Origin: Pseudomonadota bacterium
GTDB lineage: Bacteria > Pseudomonadota > Alphaproteobacteria > Micavibrionales > Micavibrionaceae
Reading direction: 5' to 3'
Length of the DNA stretch: 25,011 bases
Assembly (NCBI GenBank): GCA_016198545.1
Contig: JACQIJ010000179.1
Coordinates: forward strand, 1-25,011
Shown piece by piece: positions 7,031 through 13,764 of the stretch. Under the pieces are notes generated by a model that searched no databases, was not told where the DNA came from, and was given only the letters and a program-made list of their open reading frames with translations. The translations under genes were made by a program, and so were the position numbers. The stretch's first letter is position 1; each line of letters starts with the position of its first letter.

Positions 7031-8128
7031 ATGAAAGAGTGCCCGTTAAAACCATATCAGCGCGGCCTGTATGCGTTCGGCGAATGTTTTTACGCTGACG
7101 AGCGCGGTTATCTGGAAGATTCGGCCAACGAGGAAAAACACCAGATCGCGCTCGTGATGGACCGTTTCGCGCGGGTCCTGAATGAACGGCATTACATTTT
7201 CGGCGGGACCGACCCTTTGCTGTGGCTTGAACCGGGATTCGGCGACGGCGCGTCGACCGTCAAATACATACGCAGCATCGCGCCGTGGCATAAGGCGGGG
7301 TTCGTCATTTACGGATCCGATATCATGCCGCAGTCGGTCGAACGCGCGGCGGCCAATTTCGAAAACATTCCCGGCATTCCGGTCAGGATCTCTGAAATTG
7401 GCGTTCGCGACGCGTTTACGGGCGCAAATCTGGCTCTTGCTCTCTGCGATTTCGCGATGATTTCCCACATGGTCTATCATGCCCAGATGCAGATTAACGG
7501 CGGCATGCTGGGCCATGATGAAGTCAGCCGCCGGATGGATCGTTTCATCAGCAATGTCATGGACGGTCTGAAAGACGACGGGCTGATGCTGGGCTTCCAC
7601 GAAAGCCGCGATTCCCATCTTTCCGGGACGCTGGGTCGTCTGTTCGGATCCGCCATGCCGGATGCGGCGGAACAGCTTGAAGCCTCGGCCGCGCGGCTTG
7701 GCTATGAGATGGTCTCCCTGCCGCTTCACCCGAAGCTTCATTTTCCGCCCCTGTCCGATGCCGATCTGAAAGCTTTCGAGGATGTCGGCAACTGGAAAGA
7801 TTATGCGCCGCTGTCAGATCAGGCCAGCTGGCTGAAGAAGTTCCTGTTCGCCGTGCAGGCCAGCGACGGAGAAAAAACCGGCGGCGGCGTCGGCCTGCAA
7901 AGGGAGGGGCGTTTGCCCGAAGCCATCCGTTTTACCCGGAAGCTGCTGGAGGATAATGGCGGCGCGATTATCGTTCATGCCAAAATGCAGGCTATCCCGA
8001 AAAATTCGGAACGGATCGCGCTGCTGCAAGAGTCTTTTGATGCGATAGAGGCGGGATTGCCTGAGATAAGCGCAAAAGTAACGCGGGCAATGCAAAACGC
8101 GGCCGTTTCTCCCCCACGCCCCCGCTAG
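7031..8128 (+). CDS. Class I SAM-dependent methyltransferase-like protein
   Basis: A 365-residue protein with a Rossmann-type SAM-binding core. Motif I is LEPGFGDG (66-73) and the following acidic strand is YGSDI (94-98). It is followed by LALALCDFAMISHMVYH and a helix-strand pair, DGLKDDGLMLGF, typical of methyltransferase motifs. The C-terminal 120 residues look helical. The substrate cannot be told from the sequence. Start confidence is moderate, because no Shine-Dalgarno precedes the ATG. It lies between nrdB and nrdA on the opposite strand, shares the upstream region with nrdB, and ends 6 nt from the nrdA stop. Confidence 0.7.
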   Translation: MKECPLKPYQRGLYAFGECFYADERGYLEDSANEEKHQIALVMDRFARVLNERHYIFGGTDPLLWLEPGFGDGASTVKYIRSIAPWHKAGFVIYGSDIMPQSVERAAANFENIPGIPVRISEIGVRDAFTGANLALALCDFAMISHMVYHAQMQINGGMLGHDEVSRRMDRFISNVMDGLKDDGLMLGFHESRDSHLSGTLGRLFGSAMPDAAEQLEASAARLGYEMVSLPLHPKLHFPPLSDADLKAFEDVGNWKDYAPLSDQASWLKKFLFAVQASDGEKTGGGVGLQREGRLPEAIRFTRKLLEDNGGAIIVHAKMQAIPKNSERIALLQESFDAIEAGLPEISAKVTRAMQNAAVSPPRPR

Positions 8129-8134
8129 CCGTTT

Positions 8135-9979
8135 TCACTGGCACGCCAGGCATTCTTCGTATTTGCTTTCCTGCTTTTGCCCGCCGAGTTCCGGCTCGCG
8201 GTCGCGGTCGGGAACGGGGGCCTGCCCCTTGCTGCGCTGCCAGCTGGCGGCGCTTTCCGCGCGCTGGATTGATTTGCTGCGGCAGTAATACAGGGATTTG
8301 ACGCCCTTTTCCCACGCCTCGAAATGGATGCGGTGCAGGTCGCGCTTGTGCACGTTGGCGGGCACGAAGACGTTGACCGATTGCGCCTGGCATACGAACG
8401 GCGTCCTGTCCGCCGCGTGTTCGATTAGCCAGCGCTGGTCAAGCTCGAACGCCGTCTTGAATACGTCTTTCTCATCAGGCGTCAGAAAATCCAGATGTTG
8501 CACGGATCCTTCGTTGGTGAAGATGGACGACCATACGTCTTCGGTGTTCATGCCTTTTTCTTCCAGAATACTCTCCAGATAGCGGTTGCGCACGGCGAAC
8601 GATCCGGACAGCGTCTTGTGGGTATAGGCATTGGCGGCATTCGGCTCCACGCCGGGCGACGCGCCGCCGCAGATGATGGAAATCGACGCCGTCGGCGCGA
8701 TCGCTATTTTGTTTGAAAAACGCTCCATTATGCCGTAGTCGGCGGCGTCGGGGCAGGGCCCGCGTTCCTGCGCCAGCTTGACTGAAGCAGCGTCAGCTTG
8801 CGCCTTGACGTGCTGGAACATGCGGCGATTCCAGACTTTCGCCATAACGGATTCCAGCGGAATCATCTTCGATTGCAGGAAAGAATGGAAGCCCATCACG
8901 CCCAGACCTATGGAACGCTCTCGCATGGCGGCGTACTTGGCCCGCTTCATCGAATCGGGCGCCTTGTTGATGAAATCGGTCAGGACGTTGTCGAGGAATC
9001 GCATGCAATCCTCGATGAATGTCGGGTGATCCTTCCATTCCTCGTACTTCTCAAGGTTCAGGGATGACAGGCAGCACACGGCAGTGCGTTCGTTGCCCAG
9101 ATGGTCCTTGCCCGTGGGAAGCGTTATTTCAGAGCACAAATTGCTCATCTTCACCGTCAGGCCCGCCATTTTGTGGTGGTCGGGGATAGCGTCGTTCACA
9201 TGGTCGATGAAGACAAGGTAAGGCTCGCCCGTTTCGATTCGGGCGGTCAGGATGCGTATCCACAGGTCGCGCGCTTTGATGCGGCCGACGACGTGGTTGT
9301 CCTTGGGCGATTTCAGCGCCCACTCCTCGTCATTTTTCACCGCTTCCATGAAACGGTTCGGAATCAATATGCCGTGATGCAGGTTCAGGGCCTTGCGGTT
9401 CGGGTCGCCGCCGGTCGGGCGGCGGATTTCGATGAATTCCTCGATCTCCGGGTGCCATACGGGTAGATATATGGCGGCGGAACCGCGGCGCAGGGACCCT
9501 TGTGAAATCGCAAGGGTCAGCGAATCCATCACGCGGATGAACGGCACGATGCCGGATGTTTTTCCGTTGCGCCCGACTTTTTCCCCGATGGAACGGACGT
9601 TGCCCCAGTAGGAACCGATGCCGCCGCCAAGGCTGGCCAGCCAGACATTTTCGTTCCACAGATTGACGATGTCCTCAAGGCTGTCGCCCGATTCGTTCAG
9701 AAAACAGGAAATCGGCAGGCCGCGATTCGTGCCGCCGTTGGACAATACGGGCGTGGCCGGCATGAACCAGAGCTTGGAAATGTAGTCGTAAAGCCGCTGG
9801 GCGTGCCTGTCGTCGTCGCCGTAGTAAAGCGCAACGCGCGCAAACAGATCCTGATATGACTCCTCCGGCAGCAAATAACGGTCGGTCAGGGTCGCCTTTC
9901 CAAATTCCGTCAAATTAACATCGCGGGAACGGTCGATATGAACACGGTTTCCCTTTTCCATCTGCGCAACGTCAAACAT
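8135..9979 (-). CDS. nrdA: Ribonucleoside-diphosphate reductase class Ia subunit alpha (R1), lacking the ATP-cone
   Basis: The catalytic large subunit of RNR. All mechanistic residues are visible: C92 (PISCF), N280, C282 and E284 (SNLCSEI), the partner cysteine at 302/303 (VCCLSSLNL), the radical-transfer pair Y564-Y565 (SLYYC) and the C-terminal redox pair C610/C613 (EECLACQ). At 614 residues it is about 150 shorter than E. coli NrdA. The missing part includes the N-terminal ATP-cone for overall dATP inhibition; the protein starts almost directly at the catalytic core (LTEFGKATLTDRYLLPEE). The frame is open to 10063, but that part covers DnaA and NrdR sites. The ATG at 9979 after GGGGGCAGGAG is the best start. 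NrdB is encoded separately 1.4 kb away. Confidence 0.95.
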   Translation of the reverse strand: MFDVAQMEKGNRVHIDRSRDVNLTEFGKATLTDRYLLPEESYQDLFARVALYYGDDDRHAQRLYDYISKLWFMPATPVLSNGGTNRGLPISCFLNESGDSLEDIVNLWNENVWLASLGGGIGSYWGNVRSIGEKVGRNGKTSGIVPFIRVMDSLTLAISQGSLRRGSAAIYLPVWHPEIEEFIEIRRPTGGDPNRKALNLHHGILIPNRFMEAVKNDEEWALKSPKDNHVVGRIKARDLWIRILTARIETGEPYLVFIDHVNDAIPDHHKMAGLTVKMSNLCSEITLPTGKDHLGNERTAVCCLSSLNLEKYEEWKDHPTFIEDCMRFLDNVLTDFINKAPDSMKRAKYAAMRERSIGLGVMGFHSFLQSKMIPLESVMAKVWNRRMFQHVKAQADAASVKLAQERGPCPDAADYGIMERFSNKIAIAPTASISIICGGASPGVEPNAANAYTHKTLSGSFAVRNRYLESILEEKGMNTEDVWSSIFTNEGSVQHLDFLTPDEKDVFKTAFELDQRWLIEHAADRTPFVCQAQSVNVFVPANVHKRDLHRIHFEAWEKGVKSLYYCRSKSIQRAESAASWQRSKGQAPVPDRDREPELGGQKQESKYEECLACQ

Positions 9980-9992
9980 ACTCCTGCCCCCG

Positions 9993-10009
9993 CTCTTACA
10001 TGTTAAGAG
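9993..10009. promoter_or_regulatory. Small stem-loop in the nrdA leader
   Basis: CTCTTA (9993-9998) and TAAGAG (10004-10009) form a 6-bp stem with a 5-nt loop just upstream of the nrdA Shine-Dalgarno. It could affect translation or mRNA stability, but it is short and may have no role. Confidence 0.25.
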
Positions 10010-10023
10010 AGTCATTGATAGAC

Positions 10024-10032
10024 TGTGGATAA
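10024..10032 (-). promoter_or_regulatory. DnaA box (perfect) in the nrdA upstream region
   Basis: TGTGGATAA, which is TTATCCACA on the minus strand, is a perfect match to the strong DnaA box. It lies 45 bp before the nrdA ATG. DnaA is known to control RNR genes directly in E. coli. Confidence 0.6.
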
Positions 10033-10046
10033 TTTGTGTGGTGAAC

Positions 10047-10055
10047 TGTGGAAAA
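10047..10055 (-). promoter_or_regulatory. Second DnaA box in the nrdA upstream region
   Basis: TGTGGAAAA, which is TTTTCCACA on the minus strand, fits the relaxed DnaA consensus TTWTNCACA. It has the same orientation as the perfect box, 23 bp away, and ends 2 bp from the first NrdR box. Confidence 0.5.
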
Positions 10056-10057
10056 AA

Positions 10058-10073
10058 CCACAATCCCTAGTGA
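10058..10073 (-). promoter_or_regulatory. NrdR box 1 upstream of nrdA
   Basis: CCACAATCCCTAGTGA matches the consensus acaCwAtATaTwGtgt at 11 of 16 positions, with both half-site cores (CACAAT and TAGTG). Its centre is exactly 32 bp from that of the second box. The pairing makes it more convincing than the sequence alone. Confidence 0.55.
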
Positions 10074-10089
10074 TCAGTCTTTTTAAACG

Positions 10090-10105
10090 GTACTAGATGT
10101 CGTGG
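10090..10105 (-). promoter_or_regulatory. NrdR box 2 upstream of nrdA
   Basis: GTACTAGATGTCGTGG matches the consensus at 10 of 16 positions, including all six of the most conserved ones (C, A, A, T, T, G). Box 1 lies 16 bp away edge to edge. The rest of the 400-nt gap (9980-10379) is AT-rich, with an imperfect inverted repeat of T and A runs near 10140-10182. Confidence 0.55.
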
Positions 10106-10263
10106 TTTGTGTCGTTAAGACCATATTCCTAAAAGCACAGTTTTTTTTGGAGCTTTTTTGGTTAATGCTCTGAAAAAAAACGAAGCCGGATACTTTCCCA
10201 CAGAATTGCCCCGATGCTAAAAAGCAACGACGTTTCAATGTTACAAAAAATCAGTTCCCTGTA

Positions 10264-10290
10264 TTGATTTTAAGGATTACATGCTAGTAA
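10264..10290 (+). promoter_or_regulatory. Weak candidate promoter for pyk
   Basis: TTGATT (10264-10269) and TGCTAGTAA (10282-10290, extended -10 form) are 15 bp apart and about 40 bp before the RBS of pyk. The -10 match is poor and the spacing short, so this is tentative. Confidence 0.25.
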
Positions 10291-10317
10291 AAGACGAAAG
10301 CCTGATTTTAAAGGAAA

Positions 10318-10346
10318 AAGGAGAATTTGTGAGCGCTCGCGACTAA
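10318..10346 (+). promoter_or_regulatory. Strong RBS and GTG start leading to an in-frame stop ahead of pyk
   Basis: AAGGAG (10318-10323) sits five nucleotides before GTG (10329), the best initiation signal upstream of pyk and in the same frame. The codons are GTG AGC GCT CGC GAC TAA, so the frame stops at 10344-10346. It then continues open as ACA CTG GCT TTA CGC CGC CGC CGT ACC AAA, giving the conserved RRTKIVATLGPAS start of pyruvate kinases. Either the annotated N-terminus is interrupted by a nonsense codon, or translation restarts just after it. Confidence 0.55.
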
Positions 10347-10379
10347 ACACTGGCTTTACGCCGCCGCCGTACCAAAATT

Positions 10380-11768
10380 GTGGCCACGTTGGGCCCGGCC
10401 TCGGCGAATCAGGAGACGATTCGCGCTCTGTATCAGGCGGGGGTCGACGTGTTCCGCCTGAATTTCAGTCATGGCGCCCACGCCGACCATGCCGCGCGGG
10501 TGAAGATTTTGCGCGATCTTGAAAAGGAATTTTCAATGCCTGTCGGCATCATGGCCGATCTGCAAGGACCGAAGCTGCGCGTGGGAAAATTTGCATCCGG
10601 GTCGGTCGCGCTGAAGCCAGGAATGAAAATCCGGCTCGATCTTGATGCCGCGCCGGGCGACGAATCGCGCGTGTGCCTGCCGCACCCGGAAATCGTAAAG
10701 GCCGCCGAAAAGGATTCCCTGATTCTTATGGACGACGGCAAGGTAAGAATGCAAATCGTCGATAAGGGAAAAAACTTTCTGTTGGCGGAAGTTATCAGCG
10801 GCGTAAAAATTTCCGATAACAAGGGTGTGAATGTTCCGGGAACGGTTCTGCCGATTGCCGCGCTGACCGAAAAAGACCGGAAGGATTTAAATGCCGCGCT
10901 TGATATGGGCGTGGACTGGATTGCGCAAAGCTTCGTGCAGCGGCCTGAAGACGTCGCAGAATCAAAAAAACTGATCGCGGGCCGCGCTGTGCTTCTGGCC
11001 AAGATAGAAAAGCCTTCCGCGCTGGAGCATTTTGAAGCGATTCTCGATCTGGTGGACGGCATCATGCTCGCCCGGGGGGATCTGGGCGTGGAATGCGCGC
11101 CGGAGGACGTTCCCGCCATTCAGAAGAGGATTGTGCGCAAGGTGCGCCACGCCGGCAAGCCGATTATCGTGGCCACGCAGATGCTGGAATCGATGATTGA
11201 GAATCCGTCGCCTACGCGCGCGGAGGCTTCGGATGTGGCCACGGCCGTCTATGACGGAACCGATGCCGTGATGCTGTCGGCCGAAACGGCGGCCGGAAAA
11301 TATCCGGTCGAGGCCGTGTCGATTATGAACCGGATTTGCGAACATACGGAGATCGATGATACGTACCGCCGGATCATCGATTCCGACCGACCGGATATAG
11401 AAGAAGATTCCTCGGACGCCATTACGGCTGCCGCGCACCAGGTTGCGCATTCGGTGCGCGCGGCCTGCATCGTCAATTACACTACTTCCGGGTCAACGAC
11501 GTTGCGCATGGCGCGTCAAAGACCCGCCATGCCCATCCTGTGCCTGACGCAAAACAACAATGTGGCGCGCCGTCTGTGCCTGTCATACGGGGTTCATGCG
11601 GTGCATGTGACGGATGTCACGAATACAACGGAGGCTGTGAACAGGGCCGGAGCGCTGGCGCGCGGACAGGGGCTTGCGAAAAAAGGCGATCGTCTCGTTC
11701 TGACGGCGGGCGTGCCCTTCGGGACGCCGGGTTCCACCAATACGCTGCGCGTGGCCTGGGTGGAGTAG
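10380..11768 (+). CDS. pyk: Pyruvate kinase
   Basis: Converts phosphoenolpyruvate and ADP to pyruvate and ATP, the last step of glycolysis. From the GTG at 10380 it has 462 residues. NFSHG (28-32), DLQGPKLRVG, the catalytic Lys208 (AKIEKPSAL), LARGDLGVE (230-238) and the TQMLESMIENPSPTRAEASDVA segment are all intact, as is the C-terminal domain ending VPFGTPGSTNTLRVAW. The conserved first strand RRTKIVATLGP lies partly upstream of this GTG: the homologous frame runs back to 10347, just after an in-frame TAA. A CTG at 10350 could be the real start, or the stop may be a mutation or sequence error; see the RBS entry. The gene ends 9 nt from the convergent prepilin gene. Confidence 0.92.
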   Translation: MATLGPASANQETIRALYQAGVDVFRLNFSHGAHADHAARVKILRDLEKEFSMPVGIMADLQGPKLRVGKFASGSVALKPGMKIRLDLDAAPGDESRVCLPHPEIVKAAEKDSLILMDDGKVRMQIVDKGKNFLLAEVISGVKISDNKGVNVPGTVLPIAALTEKDRKDLNAALDMGVDWIAQSFVQRPEDVAESKKLIAGRAVLLAKIEKPSALEHFEAILDLVDGIMLARGDLGVECAPEDVPAIQKRIVRKVRHAGKPIIVATQMLESMIENPSPTRAEASDVATAVYDGTDAVMLSAETAAGKYPVEAVSIMNRICEHTEIDDTYRRIIDSDRPDIEEDSSDAITAAAHQVAHSVRAACIVNYTTSGSTTLRMARQRPAMPILCLTQNNNVARRLCLSYGVHAVHVTDVTNTTEAVNRAGALARGQGLAKKGDRLVLTAGVPFGTPGSTNTLRVAWVE

Positions 11769-11777
11769 ATCTTTATT

Positions 11778-12524
11778 TTACTGAATCGAAAAATACATCA
11801 GGCAGGCAATGCCGCCGAACAGAGTGTTGTAGGAATTCGTCGCGTCATTCTCGCAATCCGGCGAATATTCCGATGTTATCATTCCGGCATTGGGCGTTCC
11901 GTCATCCGCAATCCGGTCAATGCGCGCGGCTATATCCGGTGTGATGGCCACGATATTGCCGTTGGGCGCTCCTGACAGCTGGAACACCAGGCCCGTCCCC
12001 CCGTATTCGCCTGCTCCGGCCGGGTTCGTCATGATGGCGTTCCATCCCGTTCCGCTGATGCGCGCGGCGGGGTGTGAAATGTTATACGCCGATGACGCCG
12101 GGGCATTGGGCGCGTTCAGCACGATTCCCTCAATAAGATCGGCCAGCGCAAGATGTTTCCAGTACTGTATGTTTTCCTGAATTCCTGGCGCCCCCGACAC
12201 ATTGGGCGTGCCCAGCGTATCAGGCGTGTTGTTGAAGCGCGTTCCGACCATGCCGTCTCCGTTGCCGTTCAGGCAATTATTGCTTGCGCCGCAACCGGCC
12301 AGCTTCTGCGTCGCGTTAGGTGCATCGCCCGGGATAACCCCGTATTTGTCCTGAAATCCGTAATGGGCAGCCATCAGCCCCTTGTATTGGGCGATCACGG
12401 CTTTTACGCGGGCATTTTCGATGATGTTCCGCGCCTGCAAAATGCCGCCGAACAATATGCCGATGATGATCATCACAGTCGCCAGTTCAACCAGCGTAAA
12501 TCCTTGCTGTCTATAGCCCTTCAT
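11778..12524 (-). CDS. Type IV prepilin/pseudopilin-like protein
   Basis: A 248-residue protein with a class III signal. The leader MKGYRQQG is followed by FTLVELATVMIIIGILFGG, with cleavage expected between G8 and F9 and the conserved Glu five residues into the mature protein (E13). The hydrophobic helix continues to about residue 30, then comes a large secreted domain with an NGNGDG segment that could bind calcium, and several cysteines (CGASNNC; later two near the C-terminus). It is large for a major pilin and more like a minor pilin or pseudopilin. No prepilin peptidase, assembly ATPase or secretin gene is nearby. It is probably transcribed on its own: a TATAAT and a tandem repeat precede it, and a terminator separates it from the upstream protease gene. 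Confidence 0.85.
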   Translation of the reverse strand: MKGYRQQGFTLVELATVMIIIGILFGGILQARNIIENARVKAVIAQYKGLMAAHYGFQDKYGVIPGDAPNATQKLAGCGASNNCLNGNGDGMVGTRFNNTPDTLGTPNVSGAPGIQENIQYWKHLALADLIEGIVLNAPNAPASSAYNISHPAARISGTGWNAIMTNPAGAGEYGGTGLVFQLSGAPNGNIVAITPDIAARIDRIADDGTPNAGMITSEYSPDCENDATNSYNTLFGGIACLMYFSIQ

Positions 12525-12530
12525 GGCTTT

Positions 12531-12550
12531 GTAACCCGCTGTAACCCACT
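12531..12550 (-). repeat. Tandem 10-bp repeat just upstream of the prepilin start
   Basis: GTAACCCGCT and GTAACCCACT lie directly adjacent, differing at one base. On the minus strand they read AGTGGGTTAC-AGCGGGTTAC, ending 6 bp before the prepilin ATG. They occupy the position of the ribosome-binding region, which has no clear Shine-Dalgarno. Two copies are few, so it may be a small duplication. Confidence 0.45.
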
Positions 12551-12567
12551 CATTGTCCCTGATTTAT

Positions 12568-12588
12568 ATTATACAATACAAATGTATT
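12568..12588 (-). promoter_or_regulatory. Prepilin -10 element with adjacent palindrome
   Basis: On the minus strand a perfect TATAAT (12573-12568) is preceded by the palindrome AATACA-AA-TGTATT (12575-12588), an operator-sized inverted repeat covering the -10/-35 spacer. No -35 hexamer is visible, which fits an activated promoter. No regulator can be named from the sequence. Confidence 0.4.
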
Positions 12589-12604
12589 ATCGCGCCAGAA
12601 AAGC

Positions 12605-12628
12605 TTCGGGCCGCGCATGCGGCCCGAA
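12605..12628 (-). terminator. Terminator-like hairpin downstream of the LapG-like gene
   Basis: TTCGGGCCGC (12605-12614) and GCGGCCCGAA (12619-12628) form a perfect 10-bp, mostly GC stem with a 4-nt loop. On the minus strand it starts 25 nt after the protease stop codon and is followed by GCTTTTC, a short T run. It probably ends the protease transcript before the prepilin promoter. Confidence 0.6.
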
Positions 12629-12652
12629 TCGCAAAGCTGCTACAAAGATTTT

Positions 12653-13606
12653 TTACTGCGCGGACGCCAGAACGGTTCCTTTTGGCGCCGTGTGCAGCCA
12701 CCAGGCATTGCGGTTGATGGAAAAGATCGGCCGGTAATGGTCTATGGACGACGAAGAGCGCACCGATTTTATCTGGTTATCGAGGATGAGAACGTCGTCA
12801 TCCGTATAAACCGCAAGGACCGCATGGGGAATGTCTTTCTGTTCATCCTGCAGGATGGTGATGCGCAGCCTGTCTTCCGGCACGCCCAGCGCGCGCAGTG
12901 ACGTGTATTTGGCGATGGCAAAATCCTCGCAGTCTCCCCCGCGGCTGAAGAATTCTATCGGGGTTGCCCAGTAATCGCTCTGGCCCCAGTTTCGGCTGTC
13001 GACGATATAGTCCTGCTTGTTTATAAGGTCATTGACCCGGCGGGCCATATCTTCCAGCGGCAATCCCTGCATATCGCCCAGATTGTCCTGCCATTGCTTT
13101 ATAATTCCCTGACCGTGCGTTTCATGTATGGCGCGCTCGAAGCGCGCGAACATCCCCGACCATTTCGTGAAAGGCCCCAGATTCGTGGAGGTTTTTTCTG
13201 ATGTGCCGAACAGCGGCGCATAATGGCCGACGGGGGCGAAGGCCGAATTGGCGGCGGATGCGAGGCTGATCTGCGCCGGAACGTCCCGTATCGATCCCGC
13301 ACGCGCGCTCTTGACGCCCATGCTTGAAAAAAGAAGGAATATCGTGGCCAACCATGTCAGGCAGCGGATTGTGAATTGCTGCGTAAGCGCGCCGTATAAA
13401 TTGCGGCGCGAAACCATCTGGCGTTGCACGAGCAGCCTGCCCAGATGGGTTCCGTCGATTTTCTGATAGGCGAGAGCCTGGCGCAGTTCGTGCGGCGTCA
13501 ACAGTCCCTTGAGAACCAGCAATTCGCCCAGCCGGTTTTTCTCGAACAGGACTTTAAGCTTTGTCAGCATCCCGCCTTTTTGTTTATGACTGTCTCCTGC
13601 GCTCAC
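12653..13606 (-). CDS. LapG-like transglutaminase-type cysteine protease with N-terminal MshEN-like domain
   Basis: A 317-residue fusion. Residues 25-77 hold two copies of the MshEN (GspE-N-type) motif: RLGELLVLKGLLTPHELRQA continuing to Q48, and a weaker second copy starting HLGRLLVQRQ and ending at Q76/Q77. The first fits the c-di-GMP-binding pattern RLGxxLVxxG...LxxxLxxQ. Residues about 82-97 are one hydrophobic, membrane-spanning segment. Residues about 104-317 are a BTLCP/LapG-type protease (peptidase C93) with Cys226 (RGGDCEDFA), His261 (DIPHAV) and Asp276 (LILDNQ); D225 and E227 flank the cysteine like the calcium ligands of LapG. LapG proteases cleave surface adhesins in the periplasm and are held back by the c-di-GMP receptor LapD. 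The start is a GTG with GAAGG seven nucleotides upstream; an ATG at 13570 is an alternative. It is divergent from hldE. Confidence 0.82.
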   Translation of the reverse strand: MSAGDSHKQKGGMLTKLKVLFEKNRLGELLVLKGLLTPHELRQALAYQKIDGTHLGRLLVQRQMVSRRNLYGALTQQFTIRCLTWLATIFLLFSSMGVKSARAGSIRDVPAQISLASAANSAFAPVGHYAPLFGTSEKTSTNLGPFTKWSGMFARFERAIHETHGQGIIKQWQDNLGDMQGLPLEDMARRVNDLINKQDYIVDSRNWGQSDYWATPIEFFSRGGDCEDFAIAKYTSLRALGVPEDRLRITILQDEQKDIPHAVLAVYTDDDVLILDNQIKSVRSSSSIDHYRPIFSINRNAWWLHTAPKGTVLASAQ

Positions 13607-13764
13607 GCTACAACCTTCTGTTTTTATTGTTATTTTATTACCCTATTTTCCGTTTGTCCTTGCTATATATCCATTAAACCGTAGAAAGATTGACGAAAGA
13701 TAAACAAACGGGCAAAAAGGTAACGATTTTTTGAAAAAGCACTGAAAAACAAGGAAATTTTCTT

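Noticed and set aside
9980..10063. N-terminal extension of nrdA to an ATG at 10063
   Set aside because: The extra 28 codons cover DnaA boxes and the leader hairpin, have no similarity to NrdA, and a better RBS precedes 9979.
9980..10379. Possible replication origin because of DnaA boxes and AT-rich sequence
   Set aside because: Only two clear boxes, no dnaA, parAB, hemE or similar origin neighbours; promoter regulation of nrdA explains them better.
12577..12586. TACAAATGTA resembles the CopY operator TACAnnTGTA
   Set aside because: CopY is a Gram-positive regulator, no copper gene is beside the site, and the motif is the core of a longer palindrome at a prepilin promoter.
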